64,000 nucleotides of DNA, from the NCBI RefSeq assembly GCF_005938625.1, contig NZ_VCNJ01000030.1:1-64000 (forward strand). The letters are read 5' to 3'. The notes beneath the pieces are model-generated. The model ran no database searches. It was not told the origin of the DNA and worked only from the letters and a program-made list of their open reading frames with translations. The position numbers and the translations under genes are program-made. Position 1 is the first letter of the stretch; every line of letters starts with the position of its first letter. Shown here piece after piece: positions 1 to 8,382 of the stretch. The stretch comes from Pseudomonas fluorescens (GTDB lineage Bacteria; Pseudomonadota; Gammaproteobacteria; Pseudomonadales; Pseudomonadaceae).

Positions 1-4
1 CCCG

Positions 5-62
5 GCGCCCGGGGCAGCACGCCCACCGCATGGCGTAATCAACGCCGTTACGCCACTTTTAC
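5..62. repeat. Short direct/inverted TGGCGTAA repeats beside tRNA-Leu
   Basis: Just beyond the 3' end of the tRNA-Leu gene the motif ACGCCAC occurs twice in tandem (about 49-55 and 60-66), with a related ACGCC at about 42-46 and an inverted TGGCGTAA near 31-38. Clustered short repeats next to a tRNA 3' end are what integrase arm-binding sites look like, and tRNA-Leu genes are common phage attachment targets. No integrase gene is visible because the window starts here. The link to an integrated element is inference only. Confidence 0.3.
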
Positions 63-71
63 GCCACGCAT

Positions 72-101
72 AAAAAAAGGCCTTGATAATCAAGGCCTTT
101 C
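72..101 (-). terminator. Rho-independent terminator of tRNA-Leu
   Basis: Read on the minus strand, AAAGGCCTTGA and TCAAGGCCTTT form a stem of about 11 bp around a 3-nt loop, followed by a run of T. It lies 11 nt past the CCA end of the tRNA, which fits termination of the tRNA transcript. The stem also has A residues on the other side, so weak bidirectional action is possible. Confidence 0.85.
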
Positions 102-111
102 TTCATTGTCT

Positions 112-196
112 TGGTGCCCCGAGGGAGACTCGAACTCCCACTCCTTTCGAAAACGGATTTTGAATCCGCCGCGTCTACCAATTCCGCCATCAGGGC
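112..196 (-). tRNA. tRNA-Leu(CAA)
   Basis: An 85-nt class II tRNA on the minus strand. The 7-bp acceptor stem pairs the 5' GCCCTGA with TCGGGGC at the 3' end. The D-arm has TGGTAGACGC, the anticodon loop is TTCAAAA (anticodon CAA, reading UUG), a long variable arm follows, the T-loop has GTTCGAGTC, and CCA is encoded. The long variable arm is typical of tRNA-Leu. It stands alone, divergent from queA. Confidence 0.96.
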
Positions 197-209
197 TCAA
201 TGGCGGCGA

Positions 210-238
210 AGTATAGAGATGAGATTACCGTTGGTCAA
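210..238 (-). promoter_or_regulatory. Sigma-70 promoter of tRNA-Leu
   Basis: On the minus strand a -35 element TTGACC (233-238) and a -10 element TATACT (210-215) are separated by exactly 17 nt. The -10 ends 13 nt before the tRNA 5' end, so transcription would start a few bases upstream of the mature tRNA. Both hexamers are near consensus, as expected for a stable RNA gene. Confidence 0.75.
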
Positions 239-303
239 TCAGGTACATAGAGAATTTTCGATATTTCCGCTAGACTTTCCGGCCCTGCTAGACGAACCCC
301 ATC

Positions 304-1368
304 ATGCGCGTTGCTGACTTTACTTTCGAGCTCCCTGATTCGCTGATCGCCCGCCACCCTTTGGCCGAGCGTCGCGGTAGTCGCCTGCTGACCCTTGACG
401 GGCCGAGCGGCGCCCTCGCACACCGTCAATTTACTGATTTGCTTGAGCATTTGCGCCCGGGCGATTTGATGGTGTTCAACAATACCCGGGTGATTCCGGC
501 GCGGCTGTTCGGGCAGAAAGCCTCGGGCGGCAAGCTGGAAATCCTCGTTGAGCGGGTGCTCGATACGCACCGCGTGCTGGCCCATGTGCGTTCCAGCAAG
601 TCGCCGAAGCCGGGTTCGAAGATTCTTATCGACGGCGGTGGCGAGGCAGAAATGCTCGCGCGTCACGATGCGTTGTTCGAGCTCGGCTTCGCTGAAGAAG
701 TGTTGCCGTTGCTCGATCGCGTCGGGCACATGCCGTTGCCTCCTTATATAGACCGCCCGGACGAAGGCTCGGATCGCGAGCGTTATCAGACCGTGTACGC
801 CGAGAAACTCGGAGCGGTGGCGGCGCCGACGGCGGGGCTGCATTTCGATCAGTCGCTGATGGAAGCAATTGCGGCCAAGGGCGTCGAGACCACTTTCGTT
901 ACGTTGCACGTGGGCGCGGGGACGTTCCAGCCAGTGCGCGTCGAGAAGCTTGAAGATCACCACATGCACACCGAATGGCTGGAAGTCGGCCAGGATGTGG
1001 TCGATGCGGTCGCGGCGTGCCGTGCGCGCGGTGGTCGGGTGATTGCCGTCGGCACCACCAGCGTGCGTTCGTTGGAAAGTGCCGCGCGCGATGGCGTGCT
1101 CAAACCGTTCAGTGGCGACACCGATATCTTTATCTTCCCGGGCCGGCCGTTCCACGTGGTCGACGCCCTGGTGACCAATTTCCATTTGCCGGAATCGACG
1201 CTGTTGATGCTGGTTTCGGCATTTGCCGGTTATCCCGAGACCATGGCTGCCTACAAGGCCGCCGTCGACAACGGTTACCGCTTTTTCAGCTACGGTGATG
1301 CGATGTTCATCACCCGTAATCCCGCACCTACTGCCCCTAAAGAAACCGGCCCAGAGGAAACAGAATGA
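304..1368 (+). CDS. queA: S-adenosylmethionine:tRNA ribosyltransferase-isomerase QueA
   Basis: A 354-residue protein matching QueA along its whole length (E. coli 356). It transfers and isomerises the ribosyl moiety of S-adenosylmethionine onto preQ1 at position 34 of GUN tRNAs, giving epoxyqueuosine. Family signatures visible are the N-terminal DFxFELPxxLIARHP, the RPGDLMVFNNTRVIPARL block, APTAGLHF (about residues 177-184), and TTSVRSLES with NFHLPESTLLMLVSAFAG near the C-terminus. The upstream ribosome binding site is weak. Its stop overlaps the tgt start by 4 nt (ATGA), so the two queuosine genes are translationally coupled. Confidence 0.97.
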   Translation: MRVADFTFELPDSLIARHPLAERRGSRLLTLDGPSGALAHRQFTDLLEHLRPGDLMVFNNTRVIPARLFGQKASGGKLEILVERVLDTHRVLAHVRSSKSPKPGSKILIDGGGEAEMLARHDALFELGFAEEVLPLLDRVGHMPLPPYIDRPDEGSDRERYQTVYAEKLGAVAAPTAGLHFDQSLMEAIAAKGVETTFVTLHVGAGTFQPVRVEKLEDHHMHTEWLEVGQDVVDAVAACRARGGRVIAVGTTSVRSLESAARDGVLKPFSGDTDIFIFPGRPFHVVDALVTNFHLPESTLLMLVSAFAGYPETMAAYKAAVDNGYRFFSYGDAMFITRNPAPTAPKETGPEETE

Positions 1369-2498
1369 GTCGCGAATGTCGCATGTCCTTTGAACTTCTG
1401 GCCACCGATGGCAAGGCCCGGCGTGGTCGCCTGACCTTCCCGCGTGGCACCGTCGAGACCCCGGCGTTCATGCCGGTGGGCACTTACGGCACGGTCAAGG
1501 GCATGTTGCCGCGTGACATCGTTGCCACCGGCGCAGAAATCATTCTCGGCAACACCTTCCACCTGTGGCTGCGTCCTGGTACTCAAGTGATCAAGGAACA
1601 CGGCGACCTGCACGATTTCATGCAGTGGAAAGGCCCGATCCTCACCGACTCCGGTGGTTTCCAGGTGTTCAGCCTTGGCGCGATGCGCAAGATCAAGGAG
1701 GAGGGCGTGACCTTCGCCTCTCCGGTCGACGGCGCCAAAGTGTTCATGGGCCCGGAAGAATCGATGCAGGTGCAGCGCGATCTCGGCTCCGACATCGTGA
1801 TGATCTTCGACGAATGCACGCCGTACCCGGCTGACGAAGACGTCGCGCGCGTATCGATGGAGTTGTCGCTGCGCTGGGCTCAGCGCTCGAAAAATGCCCA
1901 CGGTGACAACACTGCGGCGCTGTTCGGCATCGTTCAGGGTGGCATGCACCAGGATCTGCGCATGCGTTCGCTCGAAGGCCTCGACAAGATCGGCTTCGAT
2001 GGCCTCGCTATCGGCGGTTTGTCGGTGGGCGAGCCGAAGCACGAGATGATCAAAGTATTGGATTATCTGCCGGGCATGATGCCGGCTGACAAACCTCGTT
2101 ACCTTATGGGCGTTGGCAAACCGGAAGATCTGGTTGAGGGTGTGCGCCGCGGTGTGGACATGTTCGATTGCGTGATGCCAACCCGTAATGCCCGCAATGG
2201 GCATCTGTTCATTGATACCGGCGTGCTGAAGATCCGTAACGCGTTCCATCGCCATGATGAATCGCCGCTGGATCCGACCTGCGATTGCTATACCTGCCAG
2301 AACTTCTCCCGCGCTTATCTGCATCACCTGGACAAGTGCGGCGAAATGCTGGGAAGCATGCTCAATACCATCCATAACTTGCGCCATTATCAGGTGCTGA
2401 TGGCTGGTTTGCGCGAGGCTATTCAACAGGGTACATTGGCCGCCTTTGTCGATGCCTTCTACGCCAAACGCGGGCTCCCCGTTCCGCCTTTGGACTGA
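1365..2498 (+). CDS. tgt: tRNA-guanine transglycosylase Tgt
   Basis: A 377-residue queuine/preQ1 tRNA-ribosyltransferase that swaps guanine-34 for preQ1 before QueA acts. The TIM-barrel family is shown by FMPVGTYGTVKGM, ILGNTFHLWLRPG, the DSGGFQVFSLG active-site loop, the nucleophile region FDCVMPTRNARNGH, and the zinc site CDCYTC followed by HH near residue 320. I chose the ATG at 1365 because AGGAAAC lies just upstream and it overlaps the queA stop. Many homologues start at the second in-frame ATG (1383, MSFELLATDG), which lacks a clear ribosome binding site. Confidence 0.97.
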   Translation: MSRECRMSFELLATDGKARRGRLTFPRGTVETPAFMPVGTYGTVKGMLPRDIVATGAEIILGNTFHLWLRPGTQVIKEHGDLHDFMQWKGPILTDSGGFQVFSLGAMRKIKEEGVTFASPVDGAKVFMGPEESMQVQRDLGSDIVMIFDECTPYPADEDVARVSMELSLRWAQRSKNAHGDNTAALFGIVQGGMHQDLRMRSLEGLDKIGFDGLAIGGLSVGEPKHEMIKVLDYLPGMMPADKPRYLMGVGKPEDLVEGVRRGVDMFDCVMPTRNARNGHLFIDTGVLKIRNAFHRHDESPLDPTCDCYTCQNFSRAYLHHLDKCGEMLGSMLNTIHNLRHYQVLMAGLREAIQQGTLAAFVDAFYAKRGLPVPPLD

Positions 2499-2541
2499 GT
2501 TTTCTGACCCCAAGATTCAACATTTGCAACTGGAGTGCTAA

Positions 2542-2880
2542 ATGAGCTTTTTTATCTCTAACGCCATGGCTGACGCAGCTGCACCGGCTGCTGCCGGCCC
2601 AATGGGCGGCGGTTTCGAGTGGATTTTCCTGGTCGGCTTCCTGGTCATCTTCTACCTGATGATCTGGCGTCCACAGGCCAAGCGCGCCAAAGAGCAGAAG
2701 AACCTGCTGAGCAGCCTTGCGAAAGGTGACGAAGTTGTGACCACTGGCGGCATCGCCGGCAAGATCACCAAAGTGGCCGACGACTTCGTGGTTCTGGAAG
2801 TTTCCGACACCGTGGAAATGAAGTTCCAGAAAGGCGCCATCGCCGCCACGCTGCCAAAAGGCACGCTGAAAGCGATCTGA
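2542..2880 (+). CDS. yajC: Sec translocon accessory protein YajC
   Basis: A 112-residue inner-membrane protein with one hydrophobic segment at about residues 23-43 (FEWIFLVGFLVIFYLMIWRP), followed by the typical cytoplasmic part QAKRAKEQKNLLSSLAKGDEV and the beta-rich TTGGIAGKI block. YajC associates with SecD and SecF, which are the next genes. It follows tgt by 43 nt with a GGAG ribosome binding site. The order queA-tgt-yajC-secD-secF is the standard arrangement in gammaproteobacteria. Confidence 0.96.
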   Translation: MSFFISNAMADAAAPAAAGPMGGGFEWIFLVGFLVIFYLMIWRPQAKRAKEQKNLLSSLAKGDEVVTTGGIAGKITKVADDFVVLEVSDTVEMKFQKGAIAATLPKGTLKAI

Positions 2881-2903
2881 AGCAACAACTTCTACTCAAT
2901 CGA

Positions 2904-2924
2904 CGGGGCGCGCAAGGCGCCCCG
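2904..2924 (+). other. GC-rich hairpin between yajC and secD
   Basis: The arms GGGGCGC and GCGCCCC pair around a short loop. No T run follows, so it is not a canonical terminator. It could reduce read-through or stabilise the mRNA ends between yajC and secD. Confidence 0.4.
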
Positions 2925-2944
2925 CGTTCATAACGGGCGGCGTG

Positions 2945-4813
2945 ATGCTGAACAAATATCCTCTGTGGAAATACATTCTGATCCTGGCGGTGCTGGCGAT
3001 CGGTCTGATTTATTCCGCTCCGAATCTATACCCCGATGACCCGGCCATTCAGATCAGCGGCGCCAGCACGGCCCTGCAGGTCAATCAGGCCGATCTGGAT
3101 CGCGTAAGCACCGCGCTCAAAGAGTCCGGGATCAACGTCAAGGCAGCCACGCTGGCCGCCAACGGCAAGGGCGGTCTGATCCGTCTGAGCAAGGCTGAAG
3201 ATCAGCTGCCGGCCAAAGACGTTGTGCGCAAGGCGTTGGGTGATGACTACGTCGTCGCGCTGAACCTGGCACAGACCACCCCGCAATGGCTGCGCAATCT
3301 GGGCGCGCACCCGATGAAGCTGGGTCTGGACTTGTCCGGTGGTGTGCACTTCCTGCTGGAAGTGGACATGGACAAAGCCCTCGATGCACGCCTGAAAGTC
3401 TACGAAGGCGACGTCAAGAGCCTGCTGCGTAAAGAGAAGCTGCGCTATCGCAGTCTGCCGCAACTGGGCGGTGCCATTCAGTTGGGCTTCAGCGATGAAG
3501 ACTCCCGCGAACAGGCCCGTGCACTGATCCGCAAGAACTTCAACGATTTCGACATTGTTCCGGCCGACCTCAACGGTCAACCGGTGCTGCGTCTGGCGAT
3601 GACCCCGGCCAAGCTGGCGGAAATCCGTGAATACTCCATCAAGCAGAACTTGACCACGGTACGTAACCGCGTCAACGAGCTGGGTGTTGCCGAACCGATC
3701 GTTCAGCGTCAGGGCGCCAACCGCATCGTGGTTGAGCTGCCGGGCGTGCAGGACACTGCCGAAGCCAAGCGTATTCTCGGCAAGACGGCCAACCTTGAGT
3801 TCCGTCTGGCTGCCGAGCCGGGTGCTTCGAAAGCCACTTCCGAAACCTTCGAGTTCCGTGAAGGCAAGCGGCCGCCAGCACAGATCGAACGTGGTCTGAT
3901 CATCACTGGTGACCAGGTTACCGACGCCAAGGCCGGTTTCGGCGAGCACGGCACGCCTGAAGTGAACATCCGTCTGGATGGTCACGGTGGTGAGCTGATG
4001 AGCCGCGCTACTCGTTCGAACGTTGGTCGCAGCATGGCGGTGATCTTCATCGAGCAGCGTCCGATCACCACTTACACAAAGCAAGTGGTCGATGGCGTTG
4101 AGAAAGACGTTGCCGTTCAAACGTTCAAAGAAGAGAAGAAGATCATCAGCCTGGCGACCATTCAGTCGCCGCTGGGTGCTCAGTTCCGCATTACTGGCCT
4201 GAACGGTCAGGGCGAATCGTCCGAACTGGCGCTGCTGCTGCGTGCCGGTGGTCTGGCCGCACCGATGTACTTCGCTGAAGAGCGCACCATCGGCCCGAGC
4301 CTGGGTGCTGACAACATCACCAAAGGTATCGATGCCTCGCTGTGGGGCATGCTGTTCGTGTCGTTGTTCATCATCGCCATCTACCGCTTCTTCGGCATCA
4401 TCGCCACCGTCGCGCTGGCGGTGAACATGGTGCTGCTGCTGGCCCTGATGTCGCTGCTGGGTGCAACGCTGACCCTGCCAGGTATCGCCGGTATCGTGCT
4501 GACCATGGGTATGGCGGTCGACGCCAACGTGCTGATCTTCTCGCGGATCCGTGAAGAGATCGCCGCCGGCATGACCGTGCAGCGTGCAATCAACGAAGGC
4601 TTCGGCCGGGCATTCACCGCGATTCTCGACGCCAACCTGACCACTCTGTTGGTCGGCGGGATTCTCTTTGCCATGGGCACAGGTCCGGTCAAAGGTTTCG
4701 CAGTGACCATGTCCCTCGGGATCTTTACCTCGATGTTCACGGCCATCATGGTGACCCGCGCAATGGTCAACCTGATCTTTGGCGGACGTGACTTCAAGAA
4801 GTTGTGGATTTAA
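2945..4813 (+). CDS. secD: Protein translocase subunit SecD
   Basis: A 622-residue subunit of the SecDF proton-driven secretion motor. One N-terminal membrane segment (about residues 8-27) leads to a large periplasmic part containing the signature LGLDLSGGVHFLLEVD (about 126-141). The C-terminus has five membrane segments from about residue 455, including the SecD/SecF motif GMAVDANVLIFSRIREE. The ATG at 2945 is used; an in-frame GTG lies one codon upstream. It is separated from secF by only 9 nt, so the pair is co-translated. Confidence 0.97.
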   Translation: MLNKYPLWKYILILAVLAIGLIYSAPNLYPDDPAIQISGASTALQVNQADLDRVSTALKESGINVKAATLAANGKGGLIRLSKAEDQLPAKDVVRKALGDDYVVALNLAQTTPQWLRNLGAHPMKLGLDLSGGVHFLLEVDMDKALDARLKVYEGDVKSLLRKEKLRYRSLPQLGGAIQLGFSDEDSREQARALIRKNFNDFDIVPADLNGQPVLRLAMTPAKLAEIREYSIKQNLTTVRNRVNELGVAEPIVQRQGANRIVVELPGVQDTAEAKRILGKTANLEFRLAAEPGASKATSETFEFREGKRPPAQIERGLIITGDQVTDAKAGFGEHGTPEVNIRLDGHGGELMSRATRSNVGRSMAVIFIEQRPITTYTKQVVDGVEKDVAVQTFKEEKKIISLATIQSPLGAQFRITGLNGQGESSELALLLRAGGLAAPMYFAEERTIGPSLGADNITKGIDASLWGMLFVSLFIIAIYRFFGIIATVALAVNMVLLLALMSLLGATLTLPGIAGIVLTMGMAVDANVLIFSRIREEIAAGMTVQRAINEGFGRAFTAILDANLTTLLVGGILFAMGTGPVKGFAVTMSLGIFTSMFTAIMVTRAMVNLIFGGRDFKKLWI

Positions 4814-4822
4814 GGGGCTGCC

Positions 4823-5737
4823 ATGTTACGTACAATCAACTTCATGGGCGTTCGCAACTTCGCGTTCGGCGTCACAGTATTCCTCACCTTGCTGGCCTTG
4901 TTCAGTGTCGCTACCAAGGGCATGAACTGGGGTCTGGACTTCACCGGCGGTACGCTCATTGAGCTGACCTACGAGCGTCCAGCAGATGTCACCAAGGTGC
5001 GTGAGGAACTGGTGACTTCGGGTTACCACGAAGCCATCGTGCAAAGCTTCGGTGCAACCACCGATCTGCTGGTGCGCATGCCGGGTGAAGACCCGCAGTT
5101 GGGTCATCAGGTCGCGGAAGCACTGCAGAAGCTCGGCGGCGACAACCCGGCAACGGTCAAGCGTGTCGAGTTCGTCGGCCCGCAGGTCGGTGAAGAACTG
5201 CGCGACCAGGGCGGCCTCGGCATGCTGCTGGCGCTCGGTGGCATCCTGATCTACCTGGCTTTCCGCTTTCAGTGGAAATTCGCGGTCGGCGCCATCGTTT
5301 CGCTGATTCACGACGTGATCGTGACCGTTGGTATCCTGTCGTTCTTCCAGATCACTTTCGACCTGACGGTGCTGGCGGCGGTATTGGCGATCATCGGTTA
5401 CTCGCTGAACGACACCATCGTGGTATTCGACCGGGTTCGTGAGAACTTCCGTGTGCTGCGCAAGGCTTCGCTGATCGAGAACATCAACATCTCGACCACC
5501 CAGACCCTGCTGCGGACCATGGCGACGTCGATCTCCACCCTGTTGGCGATCGCGGCACTGCTGTTCTTCGGTGGCGACAACCTGTTCGGCTTCTCGATTG
5601 CCCTGTTCATCGGTGTTCTGGCGGGTACTTACTCGTCGATCTACATCGCTAACGTGGTGCTGATCTGGCTGAACCTGAGCACCGAGGATCTGATTCCTCC
5701 GGCCAACACCGAGAAGGAAGTCGACGACCGTCCATAA
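4823..5737 (+). CDS. secF: Protein translocase subunit SecF
   Basis: A 304-residue partner of SecD. The N-terminal segment NFAFGVTVFLTLLALFSV is followed by the hallmark GLDFTGGTLIEL (about residues 36-47). Five more membrane segments follow, with the RND-like motif IIGYSLNDTIVVFDRVREN at about 192-210. It is the last gene of the operon, with a strong terminator about 30 nt downstream. Confidence 0.97.
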   Translation: MLRTINFMGVRNFAFGVTVFLTLLALFSVATKGMNWGLDFTGGTLIELTYERPADVTKVREELVTSGYHEAIVQSFGATTDLLVRMPGEDPQLGHQVAEALQKLGGDNPATVKRVEFVGPQVGEELRDQGGLGMLLALGGILIYLAFRFQWKFAVGAIVSLIHDVIVTVGILSFFQITFDLTVLAAVLAIIGYSLNDTIVVFDRVRENFRVLRKASLIENINISTTQTLLRTMATSISTLLAIAALLFFGGDNLFGFSIALFIGVLAGTYSSIYIANVVLIWLNLSTEDLIPPANTEKEVDDRP

Positions 5738-5768
5738 CGGCCATCGTTTTCCCGGCTGTCAGCCCAAG

Positions 5769-5801
5769 AAAGGCGCGAGTTGAACTCGCGCCTTTTTTTA
5801 T
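5769..5801 (+). terminator. Terminator after secF
   Basis: AAGGCGCGAGTT and AACTCGCGCCTT form a nearly perfect stem followed by a run of T. It ends the queA-secF transcription unit about 30 nt after the secF stop. Confidence 0.9.
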
Positions 5802-5858
5802 GCTCCAAGGCTGGGAGAAGCGCGGGCGCGTCCCGCATGTGATGGTCAGGAGGTTCAT

Positions 5859-6407
5859 GTGAACAAGTCGTTGCTGGTTGGTGCGGTATTGGGTGCTGTC
5901 GGTGTGACTGCCGGGGGTGCTGTTGCCACCTACAGCCTGGTTAAAAGCGGCCCTGAGTATGCGCAAGTATTGGCCGTTGAACCGGTTAAAACACAGATCA
6001 AGACTCCACGTGAAGTGTGCAAGGACGTGACAGTGACTCGTCAGGCACCGGTAAAAGATCAACACCAGATTGCCGGCACCGTCGTCGGTGCACTGGCAGG
6101 TGGTTTGCTGGGTAACCAGATTGGCGGCGGCACCGGCAAGAAAATTGCCACGGTGGCCGGTGCGGTCGGTGGCGGTTATGCGGGTAACAAGGTGCAGGAA
6201 GGCATGCAAGAGCGTGACACCTACACCACCACGCAAACCCGCTGCAACACGGTCAATGACATCAGCGACAAGGTCGTCGGTTACGACGTGCGTTACTCGC
6301 TCGATGGCAAGGAAGGCAAAGTGCGGATGGATCGCGATCCGGGCAACCAGATTCCGGTCGACAAGGAAGGCAAGCTGATTCTGTCGCAGAATGAGCCGGG
6401 TCAGTAA
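5859..6407 (+). CDS. Glycine-zipper 2TM envelope protein (SlyB-like)
   Basis: A 182-residue protein with an N-terminal hydrophobic signal/anchor (about residues 4-25, rich in Gly, Ala and Val) and a central glycine zipper at about 71-112 (IAGTVVGALAGGLLGNQIGG, then GAVGGGYAGNKVQ). This is the pattern of the glycine-zipper 2TM family of outer-membrane or periplasmic proteins. There is no lipobox. The start is GTG, placed by an excellent AGGAGG six bases upstream; the overlapping ATG is out of frame. The role is unknown; an envelope-integrity function is inferred from the family. A homologue sits between secF and suhB in P. aeruginosa. Confidence 0.85.
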   Translation: MNKSLLVGAVLGAVGVTAGGAVATYSLVKSGPEYAQVLAVEPVKTQIKTPREVCKDVTVTRQAPVKDQHQIAGTVVGALAGGLLGNQIGGGTGKKIATVAGAVGGGYAGNKVQEGMQERDTYTTTQTRCNTVNDISDKVVGYDVRYSLDGKEGKVRMDRDPGNQIPVDKEGKLILSQNEPGQ

Positions 6408-6426
6408 ATACCGACTGTTTTAACAA

Positions 6427-6452
6427 GAAGCACCCTGCGGGGTGCTTTTTTG
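6427..6452 (+). terminator. Terminator after the glycine-zipper gene
   Basis: AAGCACCC and GGGTGCTT form a stem with loop TGCG, followed by a T run. It lies about 20 nt past the stop codon. Confidence 0.88.
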
Positions 6453-6484
6453 TGCCCGGAATTTTCGGCTAACCCCGGATCTCC

Positions 6485-6574
6485 TGTGGAAGCGAGCTTG
6501 CTCGCGAATGCGGTCTGGCATTCAACATCTATGCAGCCTGATCCACCGCTTTCGCGAGCAGGCTCGCTCCCACA
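6485..6574. repeat. REPIN (GAGCTTGCTCGCGAA type)
   Basis: Two inverted copies of a REP sequence (TGTGGAAGCGAGCTTGCTCG, and the reverse of TGTGGGAGCGAGCCTGCTCG) flank a spacer of about 35 nt, giving a long hairpin. This is the classic doublet form of Pseudomonas REP elements, moved in trans by RAYT transposases. No RAYT gene is present in the window. The same family recurs at 28673 and, as a variant, at 32914. Confidence 0.88.
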
Positions 6575-6603
6575 AGGATTTGTGTTGGTCTGAATGCAAG
6601 CAT

Positions 6604-6634
6604 AAAAAAAGCACCCCGAAGGGTGCTTTTTTCG
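6604..6634 (-). terminator. Bidirectional terminator after suhB
   Basis: AAGCACCC/GGGTGCTT arms with an A run on one side and a T run on the other. On the minus strand it lies 14 nt beyond the suhB stop, and it can also stop plus-strand read-through from the REP region. Confidence 0.88.
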
Positions 6635-6647
6635 TTTCGCGTAAAGC

Positions 6648-7466
6648 TTAGCGCTTCAGCGAAGCCGGCAGGTGCGGCTGGATCGCCGTCAGAACTGCCT
6701 TGAAGCATTTGGTGTTGCCGGCAACGATGTGGCCTTTTTCAAGGAAGTCGTGACCGCCGGTGAAGTCGCTCACCAGGCCGCCAGCTTCTTGAATCAGCAG
6801 GGCGCCTGCAGCCATGTCCCACTCGGACAGACCCGACTCCCAGAACGCATCGAAACGACCGGCAGCCACGTAAGCCAGATCCAGGCTCGCCGAACCGGCG
6901 CGGCGGATGCCGGCAGTCTGGCCAACCAGAGCGCGGAACATGCCCAGGTAGTTTTCCAGGTTGTCCATTTGATCGTCACGGAACGGGAAGCCGGTACCCA
7001 GCAGGGCGCCGTCGAGGCTGGTACGACCGCTGACGCGCAGACGGCGACCGTTCAGTTGAGCGCCGCGACCACGGCTGGCGGTGAATTCTTCCTGGCGAAC
7101 CGGATCCAGAACAACAGCGTGTTCCAGGCGACCGCGGTATTTGCAGGCGATGCTGACAGCGAAGTGAGGAATGCCACGCAGGAAGTTGGTGGTGCCGTCC
7201 AGCGGATCGATGATCCACAGGTACTCTTCGCCTTCGATGCCGGTACCGGCGTGCAGGCCGGTCTCTTCACCGCGGATCGAGTGGTTCGGGTAAGCCTTGC
7301 GTAGCGCGTCGATGATTTTCTGTTCAGCGGCGCGATCGACCTCGGATACATAATCCTTGGCGTCTTTTTCGTCGACCTTGATGGTATCCAGGCGCTCGAT
7401 GGAGCGGAAGATCAGTTCACTGGCGCTGCGGGCGGCGCGCAGCGCGATATTCAGCATGGGCTGCAT
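6648..7466 (-). CDS. suhB: Inositol-1-monophosphatase SuhB
   Basis: A 272-residue member of the Mg-dependent inositol monophosphatase family. Visible metal-binding and catalytic signatures are GEETG (about residues 65-69), WIIDPLDGTTNFLRG (about 83-97) and WDMAAGALLIQEAGG (about 215-229). In enterobacteria SuhB also joins the rRNA antitermination complex, and in P. aeruginosa it affects virulence gene expression; both are family knowledge. It is divergent from trmJ, as in P. aeruginosa. Confidence 0.96.
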   Translation of the reverse strand: MQPMLNIALRAARSASELIFRSIERLDTIKVDEKDAKDYVSEVDRAAEQKIIDALRKAYPNHSIRGEETGLHAGTGIEGEEYLWIIDPLDGTTNFLRGIPHFAVSIACKYRGRLEHAVVLDPVRQEEFTASRGRGAQLNGRRLRVSGRTSLDGALLGTGFPFRDDQMDNLENYLGMFRALVGQTAGIRRAGSASLDLAYVAAGRFDAFWESGLSEWDMAAGALLIQEAGGLVSDFTGGHDFLEKGHIVAGNTKCFKAVLTAIQPHLPASLKR

Positions 7467-7611
7467 GGATGTGTCACCTAAGGTTGTTAAAGAAAGCCGC
7501 GCATTCTATCAGAACTTTTCTTCAGGTGAAGGACGCTGTTCGCTTTCATAGCTTAACGGTAGGCTGTTCTGTAAGATTTGCACCCCTTTCCTGTGTCCGA
7601 GAGCGCCTCCC

Positions 7612-8382
7612 TTGCTGCAGAACATTCGTGTCGTCCTGGTCAATACCAGCCACCCCGGCAACATCGGCGGGGCCGCGCGCGCCATGAAAAACATGGGTCT
7701 GTCGCGATTGGTGCTGGTCGAACCGCGCCTGTTTCCGCACCACGAGGCCGATGCTCGCGCCTCTGGTGCCGGTGACATCCTGGAAAACGCACAAGTCGTC
7801 GCCACCCTGGAAGATGCCTTGGTCGGCTGCAATCTGGTGCTTGGCACCAGCGCCCGAGATCGCCGTATTCCTTGGCCACTGCTGGATCCGCGCGAATGCG
7901 GCACCAAAGTGGTCGAGGAAGCCGGGCAGGGCGCCGAAATTGCTCTGGTGTTCGGTCGTGAGGATTCCGGCCTGACCAATGAAGAGCTGCAGCGATGTCA
8001 CTTTCACGTGCACATCCCCTCCGACCCTGAGTTCAGTTCGCTGAACCTCGGCGCGGCGGTGCAGGTGTTGAGCTACGAAGTGCGCATGGCCTGGCTGGCC
8101 GCCCAAGGGCAGCCGAGCAAGATCGAGAAAGAAGAAGTGGCTTCGGTGAAAAGCGCCGAGCTGGCGACCATGGATGAGCTGGAGCGCTTTTATGAGCATC
8201 TGGAGCAGACGCTGGTCGCTATCGAATTCCTCGATCCGGAAAAACCGCGACACTTGATGGCGCGCCTGCGCCGGTTGTACGGACGCAGCTCGGTCAGCCG
8301 AGCGGAAATGAATATTTTGCGTGGCATCCTCACGGAAACCCAGAAAGCGGCCCGTGGTGAGCTTCTTAAGCGGAAGGACTAA
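7612..8382 (+). CDS. trmJ: tRNA (cytidine/uridine-32-2'-O)-methyltransferase TrmJ
   Basis: A 256-residue SPOUT-class methyltransferase that 2'-O-methylates position 32 of several tRNAs. The N-terminal RVVLVNTSHPGNIGGAARAM and the SAM-binding knot region ALVFGREDSGLTNEEL and FSSLNLGAAVQVLSYE are diagnostic. The start is a TTG codon, which gives the conserved beginning LQNIRVVL; no ATG or GTG fits as well. The cysE start follows its stop directly. Confidence 0.95.
   Translation: MLQNIRVVLVNTSHPGNIGGAARAMKNMGLSRLVLVEPRLFPHHEADARASGAGDILENAQVVATLEDALVGCNLVLGTSARDRRIPWPLLDPRECGTKVVEEAGQGAEIALVFGREDSGLTNEELQRCHFHVHIPSDPEFSSLNLGAAVQVLSYEVRMAWLAAQGQPSKIEKEEVASVKSAELATMDELERFYEHLEQTLVAIEFLDPEKPRHLMARLRRLYGRSSVSRAEMNILRGILTETQKAARGELLKRKD

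Noticed and set aside
2904..2924. yajC-secD hairpin considered as a terminator or riboswitch
   Set aside because: No T run and no conserved riboswitch core; kept as a plain hairpin.
6485..6574. Repeats considered as a CRISPR array
   Set aside because: Only two inverted copies per locus and no regular direct repeats or spacers.
6442..6651. A 69-codon frame between two terminators
   Set aside because: It is made up of the REPIN and the suhB terminator and is not a gene.
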